Shown: in pieces, positions 25,214 through 34,268 of the stretch
Position numbering within the stretch: position 1 is the first letter of the stretch
Layout of the letters: each line of letters starts with the position of its first letter
Assembly (NCBI GenBank): GCA_937927975.1
Contig: CALEZT010000082.1
Coordinates: 1 to 64,000, forward strand
From: an uncultured Phycisphaerales bacterium
Lineage (GTDB): Bacteria > Planctomycetota > Phycisphaerae > Sedimentisphaerales > Anaerobacaceae
Direction: 5' to 3'
Length of the DNA stretch: 64,000 nt
Notes under the pieces: generated by a model
The model's database searches: none
Seen by the model: the letters and a program-made list of their open reading frames with translations, nothing else
Told to the model about the DNA's origin: nothing
Made by a program: the position numbers and the translations under genes

Positions 25214-27229
25214 ATGCGGCTGTTTCGACTGGCGATTCTGGCGGTGGCGGCGGTTTGTGCGGGGGGTTCGATCGGATGGGGTCAGGAGTATGGCCGGGCG
25301 GACCGCGATCAGCCGGGCGATGCGATGATCCAGGAGTACCTGGCCCGCGAGGCGCAGCGGATTCATGAGACCTTCGCAGAGGACCTCGCATCGAAGGACC
25401 AGTGGGAGACGCTGCGGACGCGGTATCGGCGCGAGTACCTCTACATGCTGGGCCTGTGGCCGATGCCCGAGAAGACCCCGCTGAAGGCCATCGTCACCGG
25501 CACGCTGGAAGGCGACGGGTACGTCGTGGACATGCTCCACTACCAGAGCACGCCGGGATTGTACGTCACGGGGAACCTCTGGCGGCCCGCGAAGGTCGAG
25601 CCGGGAGAGCGGCTGCCTGCGGTGCTGTACGTCTGCGGGCACACCCCCTGCGGCCGCAACGGCACCAAGGCCGCCTATCAATCGCACGGCCTGTGGTTCG
25701 CGCGGCATGGCTACGTGTGCCTGGTCCTGGACACGCTCCAGCTCGGCGAGATCGCGGCGATCCATCACGGGACATACCGCGAGAATCGATGGTGGTGGCA
25801 CTCGCGAGGGTATACGTCCGCCGGAGTCGAGTGCCTCAACGGAATTCGCGGGATCGACTACCTCGTCGGTCGAGCGGACGTGGACCCGCAGCGCATCGCG
25901 GTGACGGGAATCAGCGGCGGAGGCGCCGCCACCTTCTGGATCGCGGCCGCCGACTATCGCGTGAAGGTCGCGGTCCCTGTCAGCGGCATGGCGGACCTGC
26001 CGTCCTACGCCTCCAATCGCGTCGTCAACGGCCACTGCGACTGCATGTTCCTGTACAATACGTACGAATGGCCCTGGACCCGCATCGCGGCGTTGATCGC
26101 GCCGCGTGCGATGCTCTTTGCCAACAGCGACGCGGACGCCATCTTCCCGATGGACGCCAACCAGCGCGTCATCAACCGTCTGGAGCGGATCTACAGCCTC
26201 TACGGCGCATCGGACTTCGTCGACAGCTTCGTCAGCATCGGCGACCACGCCTACCGCCAGGACCTCCGCCAGGCTGCGTACCGCTTCATCAACACGCACC
26301 TCAAGAACGACCCGCGCGTCGTCGAGGACAGCGAGGTGGACATCCCGACCGGCCCTCGCGACAAGCGAGAGTATTCCATCGACCCGGTGAAACTCCGCGT
26401 CTTTCCCACGGACGCCGACCTTCCGAAGGACGAACTGAACACGACGATCGACAGGCATTTCGTGCCCATGGCCGAAGTCGAGCCGCCGACGAAGGGCACA
26501 TTCGACGGCTGGAAGATCACGCTCCTGAGCGCTCTGCGCAACGTGACATTCCGCCATTTCAGCGAACCGATCCCGGCGGCGGAAGCGCTCGAACAGGACG
26601 GGTCGCAACAGTCGTGGCTGTCCTCCGAGCCGGGTATCCGCGTGCGGTTGCGATTGCTGGCGAATCCCGCCGGGGCCACGCGGATCCTGCTGGTCGTGCA
26701 GGATGCGGACGCCAGCGAGACTCTCGACTGGCTCGACCGCGTGCGCCAGCCCGATGACGTTGTCTACGTGCTCGCGCCACGCGGCGTGGGCGAGACCCGC
26801 TGGACGCGGAAGAATCCGCCGAACTACGTCGAACGCTCGCACGTGCTGCTCGGTCGGACCGTCGATGAAGGACGAATCCGCGACGTGATCGCAGTGGCGA
26901 AGTACCTCCGCGATAAGCACGAGGGCGCGGTCCCGGTCCACCTCTGCGGCCGGCGCGGCGCAGCGATCCTGGCTGCCTACGCGGCTCTGCACGACGCCAG
27001 ACGAATCGCAGGCGTCACAGCCGTCGACCCGCCGGCGTCGCACATGGACCCCGACGCCCCGCAACTGCTGAACGTCCTGCGGGTGTGCGATATCCCGGAT
27101 GCGCTCGGGATGCTCGCGCCGCGACCGCTGACGATCCATGGCCAGGCGGCCGACTGGGAGAAAGTGTCACGGATCTATTCAGCGGCGGACGCTCGCGACA
27201 AGCTGCAATTCAAAGCCGCCGCACCCTGA
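25214..27229 (+). CDS. Secreted alpha/beta hydrolase, acetylxylan esterase/dienelactone hydrolase-like
   Basis: A 671-residue exported protein; signal peptide 1-23 (LAILAVAAVCAGGSIGWG). The hydrolase part (about 100-385) has GHTPCGRNG near the oxyanion region, the nucleophile elbow GISGGGAAT, an acid in FANSDADAIF and a His in GDHAYRQD, a full catalytic set. The family removes acetyl groups from xylan or acts on related esters; the true substrate is not visible. About 285 further residues form a second, less clear alpha/beta-hydrolase-like domain (LLVVQDADASETLDWL) without an obvious nucleophile elbow. ATG 25214 follows AGGAGG. Confidence 0.82.
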   Translation: MRLFRLAILAVAAVCAGGSIGWGQEYGRADRDQPGDAMIQEYLAREAQRIHETFAEDLASKDQWETLRTRYRREYLYMLGLWPMPEKTPLKAIVTGTLEGDGYVVDMLHYQSTPGLYVTGNLWRPAKVEPGERLPAVLYVCGHTPCGRNGTKAAYQSHGLWFARHGYVCLVLDTLQLGEIAAIHHGTYRENRWWWHSRGYTSAGVECLNGIRGIDYLVGRADVDPQRIAVTGISGGGAATFWIAAADYRVKVAVPVSGMADLPSYASNRVVNGHCDCMFLYNTYEWPWTRIAALIAPRAMLFANSDADAIFPMDANQRVINRLERIYSLYGASDFVDSFVSIGDHAYRQDLRQAAYRFINTHLKNDPRVVEDSEVDIPTGPRDKREYSIDPVKLRVFPTDADLPKDELNTTIDRHFVPMAEVEPPTKGTFDGWKITLLSALRNVTFRHFSEPIPAAEALEQDGSQQSWLSSEPGIRVRLRLLANPAGATRILLVVQDADASETLDWLDRVRQPDDVVYVLAPRGVGETRWTRKNPPNYVERSHVLLGRTVDEGRIRDVIAVAKYLRDKHEGAVPVHLCGRRGAAILAAYAALHDARRIAGVTAVDPPASHMDPDAPQLLNVLRVCDIPDALGMLAPRPLTIHGQAADWEKVSRIYSAADARDKLQFKAAAP

Positions 27230-27263
27230 CCGACACGCACCCTCTTCGACGCGGCAAATCCGG

Positions 27264-27291
27264 TTGATGTTCGCACGCCGAATCGTACAAT
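27264..27291 (+). promoter_or_regulatory. Probable nadE promoter
   Basis: TTGATG (27264-27269), 16-base spacer, TACAAT (27286-27291). The in-frame ATG at 27290 falls on the -10, which supports the later GTG as the real start. Confidence 0.5.
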
Positions 27292-27376
27292 GGAAGCGTG
27301 CGAGGCTTCGGGCCTCGACGCAGAGTGCATCCCCGGCATACCTCTGTGGATTGGTAGGAAATCCGTTGGAGATTCA

Positions 27377-29041
27377 GTGGTGCGTATCGCGTTAGGGCAG
27401 TTCAACGCCACGGTCGGCGACCTGGCCGGCAATGTGGCGAAGATGAAGAAGATTTGGACCCAGGCTGTCCAGGCCGGGGCGGACCTGGTGGCGTTTCCGG
27501 AGATGGCGATCTGCGGGTATCCGCCGGAGGACCTGGTGTACAACCGCCAGTTCGTCCGCGATGGCCGGGCGGCACTGGAGGATTTGGCTTCGTTTTGCAG
27601 GAAGGGGACCGTCGTCGCGGGCTTCGTCGAGAGCGGCGCCCACAGCCTGTACAACGCCGCCGCGGTGATTCAGAAGGGCCGGATCGTCCACACCTACCAC
27701 AAAGCCAACCTGCCCAACTACAGCGTCTTCGACGAACAGCGCTATTTCCGGGCAGGCGAGCGGCCGGTGGTCTTCAACGTCAACGGTCTGCGCGTCGCGG
27801 TGACCATCTGCGAGGACCTGTGGAACCCGCAACGACTGACCGATCTGCTGATGGGCGTCAGCCGGTTCCACGTGCTGCTGAACATCTCCGCTTCGCCGTT
27901 CGACGTGGGCAAGATCTCCCGGCGGGAAGACGTCATCCGCAAATGCACGGATGTCTTCGACTGCGCCGTCGCCTACTGCAATCTGGTAGGCGGCCAGGAC
28001 GAGCTGGTCTTCGACGGTCGGAGCATCCTCATGGACTCTTCGGGCCGGGTGGCGGGCAAGGCGAAGGCTTTCGACGAGGATCTGCTCATCGCCGACGTCC
28101 AGGAGGGCGCCGAAGGGGTCACGTTGGCGCCGACGCAGCCGGCGGCGGTTCAGCCGGCCGACAAGGTCGAGGAAGTCTACGAGGCCCTGGTGCTGGCGAC
28201 CCGCGACTACGTAATCAAGAACGGGTTCAAGCAGACGATCCTGGGCATCAGCGGCGGCATCGACTCGGCGGTCACAGCGGCCATCGCCGCCGCGGCGCTG
28301 GGACCCGAGAACGTCCAGTGCGTGACGATGCCCTCGCGGTTCAACAGTCCTGAGACGATCGCCGACTCCAAGCTCGTCGCGGACAACCTGGGATGTCCCT
28401 TGCTCGCGATCCCGATCGAGCCGATCCTGACGCAGTTCAGTCGGTCTCTCCAGGCGGACCCGCGGTGGACCGAGGGCGGCATCGCCTACGAGAATCTCCA
28501 GGCCCGCATCCGCGGCATGATCCTGATGTCCCTGAGCAACCAGGTGGGCTCGCTCGTTCTGACCACAGGCAACAAGAGCGAAGTCTCCGTCGGCTACAGC
28601 ACGCTGTATGGCGATTCCGCGGGCGGCTTCGGCATCATCAAGGACCTGCTCAAGACGATGGTCTACCAACTGGCCGAGTACATCAACCGGCGCGCCGGGC
28701 GCGAGGTCATCCCGGCGGCCGTGATCCGGCGGATTCCCAGCGCGGAGCTCCGACCCGACCAGAAGGACACGGATTCGCTGCCCGACTACGATCTGCTCGA
28801 CCGGATCATCACCGGTTACGTCGAAGAGGACAAATCCGCACGGGAACTGGTGGAGTCGGGCTTGCCCGCCGAGACGGTGGAGCGGGTGATCCGCATGATC
28901 GATCGGAACGAGTACAAGCGAAGACAGTCGGCCCCCGGCGTGCGGATCACGCCCAAGGCCTTCGGCAAAGACCGCCGACTGCCCATCACCAATCGCTACA
29001 CAACCACAGTGAACCCCCAAGGCCGGCAAGGGCGACCCTAG
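27377..29041 (+). CDS. nadE: Glutamine-hydrolysing NAD+ synthase
   Basis: A 554-residue enzyme that makes NAD+ from deamido-NAD, ATP and glutamine. The N-terminal nitrilase domain (about 1-255) shows its triad: Glu in FPEMAICGYPPEDLV, Lys in YHKANLPNYSVFDE and Cys in TICEDLW. The C-terminal synthetase domain has the ATP P-loop GISGGIDSAVTAA, TGNKSEVSVGY and the usual end (PITNRY). Tandem GTG codons at 27377 and 27380 are the likely start, giving RIALGQFNATVGD, with GGAG seven bases before 27377. Length matches glutaminase-containing NadE. Confidence 0.96.
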   Translation: MVRIALGQFNATVGDLAGNVAKMKKIWTQAVQAGADLVAFPEMAICGYPPEDLVYNRQFVRDGRAALEDLASFCRKGTVVAGFVESGAHSLYNAAAVIQKGRIVHTYHKANLPNYSVFDEQRYFRAGERPVVFNVNGLRVAVTICEDLWNPQRLTDLLMGVSRFHVLLNISASPFDVGKISRREDVIRKCTDVFDCAVAYCNLVGGQDELVFDGRSILMDSSGRVAGKAKAFDEDLLIADVQEGAEGVTLAPTQPAAVQPADKVEEVYEALVLATRDYVIKNGFKQTILGISGGIDSAVTAAIAAAALGPENVQCVTMPSRFNSPETIADSKLVADNLGCPLLAIPIEPILTQFSRSLQADPRWTEGGIAYENLQARIRGMILMSLSNQVGSLVLTTGNKSEVSVGYSTLYGDSAGGFGIIKDLLKTMVYQLAEYINRRAGREVIPAAVIRRIPSAELRPDQKDTDSLPDYDLLDRIITGYVEEDKSARELVESGLPAETVERVIRMIDRNEYKRRQSAPGVRITPKAFGKDRRLPITNRYTTTVNPQGRQGRP

Positions 29042-29118
29042 CTGTCCGAGCACCCCCGCCTGTGAATGGCGCCCCCCTGGGGGATCGGTTCGCCGATTCG
29101 CCCGATCCCGGTTTGGAA

Positions 29119-29147
29119 TTGCCGTCGGGGCAGTTGGCGGTTACACT
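29119..29147 (+). promoter_or_regulatory. Probable rpiB promoter
   Basis: TTGCCG (29119-29124), 17-base spacer, TACACT (29142-29147), 35 bases before the start codon. Confidence 0.45.
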
Positions 29148-29182
29148 GGGGATTTGGCAACCGACGGATTTTTGAGGTTCAG

Positions 29183-29629
29183 ATGAAGATTGCTTTGGGC
29201 ACGGATCACGCAGGATACGAATACAAGGAACGCATCAAGAAGCACCTGATCGGGAAGGGGCACGAGGTGATGGATTTCGGGGCCCATTCGAGCGAGTCGT
29301 GCGACTACCCCGATTTCATCTATCCCGCGGCCCTGGCGGTCGCGAAAGGCCAGTGCGACCGGGCGATCGTCATGGGCGGCAGCGGCAACGGCGAGACGAT
29401 CGTCGCCAACAAAGTCCGCGGCGTCCGCTGCGCCGTGGTCTGGACCGAGGAGCTGGCGCGCCTGAGCCGGGCCCACAACGACGCCAACGTCATCTCCATC
29501 GGCGCCCGCACGGTGTCGGTCGAGCTGGCCCTCAAGATGGTCGACGTCTGGCTGACGACCCCCTTCGACGGCGGCCGCCACACCGAGCGAGTCCGCAAGA
29601 TCGCGGAACTCGACCGCTGCTCGCTGTAA
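29183..29629 (+). CDS. rpiB: Ribose-5-phosphate isomerase B (RpiB/LacA family)
   Basis: A 148-residue sugar-phosphate isomerase that interconverts ribose 5-phosphate and ribulose 5-phosphate in the pentose phosphate pathway. It shows the substrate-binding start MKIALGTDHAGYEYKE, CDYPDF, and GGSGNGETIVANKVRGVRCA. The GGSGNGE loop is the form found in actinobacterial RpiB, where a Glu replaces the catalytic Cys of the E. coli enzyme. HNDANVISIGAR completes the family pattern. ATG 29183 follows a GAGG ribosome site; the longer frame from 29066 has no support. Confidence 0.94.
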   Translation: MKIALGTDHAGYEYKERIKKHLIGKGHEVMDFGAHSSESCDYPDFIYPAALAVAKGQCDRAIVMGGSGNGETIVANKVRGVRCAVVWTEELARLSRAHNDANVISIGARTVSVELALKMVDVWLTTPFDGGRHTERVRKIAELDRCSL

Positions 29630-29633
29630 GAGA

Positions 29634-29768
29634 TTTCACCACAGAGACACAGAGTGCACAGAGAAGAATAGGAGAATTGAGATGTGGGATGCGAAGACTA
29701 TTAATCAACAGTCAACCCTCAACAATCACCCCTCTCTTCTCCGTGTCCTCCGTGTCTCTGTGGTGAAC
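29634..29768. repeat. GAGACACGGAG-family inverted repeat pair, short form
   Basis: The left arm 29634-29666 (CACCACAGAGACACAGAG) faces the right arm 29737-29768 (CTCCGTGTCTCTGTGGTG). The right arm is translated as part of the N-terminus of the FAD oxidoreductase. The long form with a gene inside is at 31531-31995. Confidence 0.85.
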
Positions 29769-31529
29769 GCTCTTCTCTTCTGCTTCGTCGCGTCCGCCGC
29801 CGGCGGGCAGGTCCTGATCGAGGCCGAGAGCTTCGACAACCCCGGCGGGTGGGTCGTCGATCAGCAGTTCATGGGCCAGATGGGCTCGTCCATGCTCCTG
29901 GCGCACGGAATGGGAGTTCCGGTGCCCGACGCTGTGACGAACGTCGCAATCCCGGCGGGCCAGTACCGCGTCTGGGTCCGCACGCGGAACTGGGTCCCGA
30001 CGAGCGAAGGACCCGATGCGCCCGGCCGGTTCCAGGTCCTGATCGACGGCGCGCCGCTGCAGACCACCTTCGGCACGGAAGGGGCCGACTGGCACTGGCA
30101 GAACGGTGGCGAGGTCGAGATCAAGAAGGACAAGATCAAGCTGGCGATCCGCGACCTGACCGGCTTCGACGGCCGATGCGATGCGATCGCGTTCATGAGC
30201 GACCTGTCGGCGCGACCGCCTGAAGGCGAGGCGCTGGCTTCGTTGCGACGTTCGGAGAAACCGCAGGAAGCGGGGCAGTTCGATCTCGTCGTGGTCGGAG
30301 GCGGAATGGCAGGGACCTGCACCGCGATCTCCGCCGCTCGGCTCGGACTGAAGGTGGCCCTCGTCCACGACCGGCCCGTCCTGGGCGGCAACAACAGCTC
30401 GGAGGTCCGCGTCCACCTCAACGGCCAGATCAACCTGCCGCCGTATCCGCGGATCGGCGACGTCGTCGCCGAGCTGGACCCGGCCAACCAGGGCAACGCC
30501 CAGGCCGCGGCCTTCTACAACGACCAGAAGAAGCTCCGCATCGTGAAGAACGAACCCAATCTCCGCCTGTTCCTCAATATGCACGCCTATGCGGTCGAGA
30601 AGCAGGGCGACCGGATCGCCGCGGTCGTCGCCAAGGACATCCGGACCGCGAAGGACCTTCGCTTCGTCGCGCCGTTGTTCGCCGACTGCACAGGCGACGG
30701 GACCATCGGCTTCCTGGCGGGCGCCGATTTCCGCATGGGACGCGAGGGCTGGCAGGAGACGGGCGAAACGCTCGCGCCGCAGGAGCCGGACAAGATGACG
30801 ATGGGCGCCTCGACGCAGTGGTACACGGTCGAGACGCTCAGACCCGCTCCGTTCCCCGAGTGCCCCTGGGCGCTGCCCTTCACCGAGGCAAGCTGCGAGC
30901 ACGCGACTCGCGGCGACTGGAACTGGGAGACCGGCCTGAACAAGGACCAGATCGCGGACTTCGAGTCGATCCGCGACCACGCGCTGCGGGCCGTCTACGG
31001 CAACTGGTCCTTCCTCAAGAACCACAGCAAGGACAAGGCGAAATACACCCACCGCCAGCTCTCCTGGGTCGCGTACATCGCAGGCAAGCGCGAGAGCCGC
31101 CGGCTGCTGGGCGACGTGATCCTCACGCAGCAGGACGTGCAGGAGCAGAAGGTCTATCCCGACGCGATGGTCACGACGACCTGGTCGATCGACCTGCACT
31201 ACCCCGATCCCAAGAACACCGAGCACTTCCCCGGCGAGGAGTTCAAGACGATCTGCAAGACCCCTGCGATCAAGCCCTACGCGATCCCGTACCGCTGCCT
31301 GTACTCGCGCAACGTGGAGAACCTGTTCATGGCCGGACGCGACATCAGCGTCACGCACGTGGCGCTGGGCACCGTCCGCGTCATGCGGACCGGCGGCATG
31401 ATGGGCGAGGTCGTCGGCATGGCCGCGTCGATCTGCAAGAACCGCGACACGACCCCGCGAGGCGTCTTCGTGGAGCACCTTCCCGAGCTGAAGGAACTCG
31501 CCACCCGCGGCGTGGGGAAGAAGAAATAA
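29682..31529 (+). CDS. Secreted FAD-dependent oxidoreductase (PF12831-like)
   Basis: A 615-residue protein. Residues about 20-45 ([21 protein letters not shown]) act as a signal peptide, and part of them is encoded by a repeat arm. Residues about 46-185 resemble a carbohydrate-binding jelly roll (VLIEAESFDNPGGWVVD). The FAD domain begins with FDLVVVGGGMAGTCTAISAARLG, continues with LGGNNSSEVRV and ADCTGDGTIGF and ends with LFMAGRDISVTHVALGTVRVMRTGG, the typical end of this family. The substrate is unknown; relatives occur in polysaccharide-use loci. ATG 29682 follows GGAGAATTGAG; GTG 29761 is an alternative. Confidence 0.87.
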   Translation: MWDAKTINQQSTLNNHPSLLRVLRVSVVNALLFCFVASAAGGQVLIEAESFDNPGGWVVDQQFMGQMGSSMLLAHGMGVPVPDAVTNVAIPAGQYRVWVRTRNWVPTSEGPDAPGRFQVLIDGAPLQTTFGTEGADWHWQNGGEVEIKKDKIKLAIRDLTGFDGRCDAIAFMSDLSARPPEGEALASLRRSEKPQEAGQFDLVVVGGGMAGTCTAISAARLGLKVALVHDRPVLGGNNSSEVRVHLNGQINLPPYPRIGDVVAELDPANQGNAQAAAFYNDQKKLRIVKNEPNLRLFLNMHAYAVEKQGDRIAAVVAKDIRTAKDLRFVAPLFADCTGDGTIGFLAGADFRMGREGWQETGETLAPQEPDKMTMGASTQWYTVETLRPAPFPECPWALPFTEASCEHATRGDWNWETGLNKDQIADFESIRDHALRAVYGNWSFLKNHSKDKAKYTHRQLSWVAYIAGKRESRRLLGDVILTQQDVQEQKVYPDAMVTTTWSIDLHYPDPKNTEHFPGEEFKTICKTPAIKPYAIPYRCLYSRNVENLFMAGRDISVTHVALGTVRVMRTGGMMGEVVGMAASICKNRDTTPRGVFVEHLPELKELATRGVGKKK

Positions 31530-31530
31530 C

Positions 31531-31571
31531 ATTCACCACAGAGACACGGAGGACACGGAGAACAGAAGAAG
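31531..31571. repeat. Left inverted repeat flanking the GxxExxY gene
   Basis: CACCACAGAGACACGGAGG followed by ACACGGAGAACAGAAG, 10 bases before the GxxExxY start. Its inverted partner is at 31961-31995. Confidence 0.85.
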
Positions 31572-31580
31572 GGAGGGGAG

Positions 31581-31952
31581 ATGGATAGGAATGAGATTAC
31601 CGAACGGGTGATTGGGGCCGCGATTGAAGTGCACCGCGCGCTGGGGCCTGGATTGCTGGAATCCGCCTATGAGGAGTGTCTCGCGCATGAGCTTGCGCTG
31701 GGGGGCGTGACGTTCGACCGGCAGCGGCCGTTGCCTGTCGAGTACAAGGGAGTCATGCTCGATTGCGAATATCGTTTGGATCTGCTTGTCGAGAATACGG
31801 TCGTCGTGGAGATCAAGGCGGTCTCGGAGATCGAGCCTGTGCACGAGGCGCAACTGTTGACCTACCTCCGCCTGGGCGGCTGGCGGGTCGGCCTCCTGAT
31901 CAACTTCAACGTCCCTGTCCTGAAAAACGGCATTCGTCGGAGGGTTTTATGA
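31581..31952 (+). CDS. GxxExxY protein (PD-(D/E)XK-like)
   Basis: A 123-residue protein of the GxxExxY family: [34 protein letters not shown] contains the naming motif (GLLESAY). [21 protein letters not shown] has the D-x(n)-E-x-K pattern of restriction-endonuclease folds, so a nuclease activity is plausible though unproven for the family. The gene is complete and lies between inverted copies of the GAGACACGGAG repeat, with an intact ribosome site GGGAGGGGAG. Its stop overlaps the next start (ATGA). It looks like the cargo or driver of a small mobile element. Confidence 0.9.
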   Translation: MDRNEITERVIGAAIEVHRALGPGLLESAYEECLAHELALGGVTFDRQRPLPVEYKGVMLDCEYRLDLLVENTVVVEIKAVSEIEPVHEAQLLTYLRLGGWRVGLLINFNVPVLKNGIRRRVL

Positions 31953-33511
31953 TTCCCTTTCTTCTCCGTGTCCTCTGTGTCTCCGTGGTGAACACTCTTC
32001 CCGTCCCTCCGGCCGCGGTCGAGCAGGCAACCGATTCGGCGCGGATCGCCGGCTATGCCATGAGCAAGGTCCAGCGATGGCTGCATGAGACCGCGCTGCC
32101 TGTCATCGACCCGAACACCGGGCTCTATCCCGCCGACGGGCTCTGGAACTACCGCGACACCGCCGCGGACTGCTATCCCTTCCTGTGCTGGGCCGCGTTC
32201 GTTACCGATCTCGATGCGCTCAACGGGCCCGTTCGGAACGTCCTGCGCGTCGAGCAGAAACTCTGCAACCATCTCGACCGCATCCCGGTCCCGTACGATT
32301 GGAGGAAGGGCCGAAAGCTCGCCCCCGAGTACGACGAGCTGATCTTCCAAGCCTCCGAGTACGTCAAGGACGGACTGATCGCCATCGTCGAGGTCACCGG
32401 CCGCGACGAGTGGTTCGATCGGATGCTCGCCATCGAGGAAGACATCTGGAAACACGCGAGGATCGACACGCCCTTCGGCAGGATCCCCTCGCTGAACGTC
32501 GAGGTCAATGGCGAGCAGCTCCAGGCCCTGGCCCGCCTGTACACCATGACCGGACGCGAAGAGTTCGTCGTGTGGGCCGAGCGACTGGCGGACTATTACT
32601 TCGCCCAGCCGGACTTCGTCCCCGAGCGGCTTCGCGATCACGGCTGCGAGATCATCGGCGGCCTGGGCCTGCTCCTGGCGGTCGAGACCCAGAACAACCG
32701 ACCGAAGGCCAGAGAATACCAGGCCAAGCTCAAACACGTCTTCAACACGATCCTGGCCCAGGGCTGCAACGAGGACGGCCTGATGTTCAACCACCTCACA
32801 AAACGCGACGGCGGCAACGGCGCCCTGAGCGACGGGTGGGGCTACAACTACGTCGGCTATCTCTGCTACGACATGGCCGTGGGCCGGCCCCTCTATCGCG
32901 AGCAGGTCCGTCGAACGCTGGCCAACCTCCGCAAGCCCGCCTACGACCGCTACAACTGGGAGGGCAACTACTCGATCGACGGCTTCGCCGACTCGATCGA
33001 AGGAGCGATCTACCTGCTCAACCGCGTCCCGGTCGAGGAGGGCTTCCAATGGGTGGACCGCGAGATGGCCCGCAGTGTCACGCGGTCGAGCGAGCCGCTG
33101 GAGACCGCGAAGCTCTGGGGCACGATGAAGCTGGAGTCCAACGGCGTCCGCACCGTCCTGATGCATGCGCTGATGCACACGCAAGGCGTGATCGCGCGAC
33201 CCTGGCGAAAGGGCCTGGAACTCGGCGCGGCCCGCACGGACGAGGGGCTCGTCCTGGTGATCCGGTCGGACAAGCCCTGGTCGGGCAAGCTCTGCTTCGA
33301 CATCCCCCGCCACAGAGAGTACATGGGCTTTGAGAAGGACTGGCCCCGCATGAACACGCTGCCCGAGTGGTTCACGGTCGAGCCCGCGCGGCAATACACG
33401 ATCCGCGACCTCGACACCGGCTCCCAAACCCCCCGCACCGGCAGACAACTCCACGAAGGCTGGGACCTCGTCCTCGCCCCCGGCGTCGCCCGGCGCCTGG
33501 CGATCCGATGA
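31949..33511 (+). CDS. Secreted protein with alpha/alpha-barrel glycosidase-like features
   Basis: A 520-residue protein. The N-terminus [17 protein letters not shown] is encoded by the right repeat arm and resembles a signal peptide. The body is largely helical with repeated aromatic motifs ([64 protein letters not shown]), the pattern of (alpha/alpha)6-barrel glycosidases or lyases. The C-terminal 130 residues look like a beta-sandwich. No catalytic residues are assigned. ATG 31949 follows CGGAGGG and overlaps the GxxExxY stop. With the FAD oxidoreductase it may belong to a polysaccharide-use group. Confidence 0.75.
   Translation: MIPFLLRVLCVSVVNTLPVPPAAVEQATDSARIAGYAMSKVQRWLHETALPVIDPNTGLYPADGLWNYRDTAADCYPFLCWAAFVTDLDALNGPVRNVLRVEQKLCNHLDRIPVPYDWRKGRKLAPEYDELIFQASEYVKDGLIAIVEVTGRDEWFDRMLAIEEDIWKHARIDTPFGRIPSLNVEVNGEQLQALARLYTMTGREEFVVWAERLADYYFAQPDFVPERLRDHGCEIIGGLGLLLAVETQNNRPKAREYQAKLKHVFNTILAQGCNEDGLMFNHLTKRDGGNGALSDGWGYNYVGYLCYDMAVGRPLYREQVRRTLANLRKPAYDRYNWEGNYSIDGFADSIEGAIYLLNRVPVEEGFQWVDREMARSVTRSSEPLETAKLWGTMKLESNGVRTVLMHALMHTQGVIARPWRKGLELGAARTDEGLVLVIRSDKPWSGKLCFDIPRHREYMGFEKDWPRMNTLPEWFTVEPARQYTIRDLDTGSQTPRTGRQLHEGWDLVLAPGVARRLAIR
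31961..31995. repeat. Right inverted repeat flanking the GxxExxY gene
   Basis: CTTCTCCGTGTCCTCTG followed by TGTCTCCGTGGTGAAC, the inverted partner of 31531-31571. It lies inside the beginning of the 31949 gene. Confidence 0.85.
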
Positions 33512-33581
33512 CAGACAAGGAAACGGACTGAAACCGACAGGGTCTCTTGGAGATTCCGTCGGTGTGCGACGCGGGTTTTCC

Positions 33582-33610
33582 TTGACAAGCACGGTCGAAA
33601 AAGGTATACT
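33582..33610 (+). promoter_or_regulatory. Promoter of the 33696 PEP-CTERM gene
   Basis: Perfect TTGACA (33582-33587), 17-base spacer, TATACT (33605-33610), 85 bases before the start codon. Confidence 0.75.
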
Positions 33611-33695
33611 GATCGAAGTGGTGCAGGGAAGGACGGCGTTTCGGGTTGTCTGGGTGCGTTCGCGTAACAAGTCACTTTATCATTGGAGGTGGGTC

Positions 33696-34268
33696 GTGAA
33701 ACAATGGGCAATTGTTCTGGCGGTTCTTGCGGTTCTTCCGACGGCATCCTGGGCGGGCTTGCACTCCTTCCCGTCCGAGACTTCCACGGTCGTCGGCGCG
33801 GTCGGATTCATTGACGGTGAGCAGATCGGGTACTTCTGGAGCGTCGATAGAGGCGATCGGGTCGTGCAGACGTTCGCCGATCCGCTGGCCTCTGTAAACC
33901 GGGCGATCTTCGATTTCGCGGTGCCTTACAATGTCCTCTCGGGCGGAGCCACGGTGGAGTGGGACATCCTGATCAACTCCACGCCGGTCGGCGACTTCAC
34001 GATCGTTCAGAACTTCACGGGTCCTGTGCATCTGGACCTGTCGTTCGCACCGGTCGCCAACATCGGCGGCGACTATACCGTGGCCTTCGTCGTCACGAAC
34101 GAAGTCCCCGGCGGCTCCGGCTCCCACACGCTGGGCTATGCGGGCAACTGGTTGCACTCGGTGGAATTGCTCAGCACCGGCGCCGCCGTCCCGGTTCCTG
34201 GGGCTGTGGTTCTGGCCGGTCTGGGTTCGGGCCTGGTGGGCTGGCTCCGCAGACGCCGTTCGCTCTAG
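33696..34268 (+). CDS. PEP-CTERM-like sorted exported protein
   Basis: A 190-residue exported protein. Signal peptide about 1-20 (WAIVLAVLAVLPTASWAG). The C-terminus is a sorting tail: VPVPGAVVLAGLGSGLVGWLRRRRSL, written here as VPVPGA, a hydrophobic stretch, then RRRR. Such tails are recognised by exosortase-type enzymes and removed during surface anchoring or release. The middle is a beta-rich domain of unknown function. Start is GTG 33696, six bases after GGAGGTGG. The gene has its own promoter and terminator. Confidence 0.88.
   Translation: MKQWAIVLAVLAVLPTASWAGLHSFPSETSTVVGAVGFIDGEQIGYFWSVDRGDRVVQTFADPLASVNRAIFDFAVPYNVLSGGATVEWDILINSTPVGDFTIVQNFTGPVHLDLSFAPVANIGGDYTVAFVVTNEVPGGSGSHTLGYAGNWLHSVELLSTGAAVPVPGAVVLAGLGSGLVGWLRRRRSL

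Noticed and set aside
27290..27376. ATG at 27290 as the nadE start
   Set aside because: It lies on the probable -10 and adds 29 residues not found before the RIALGQFN start of this family.
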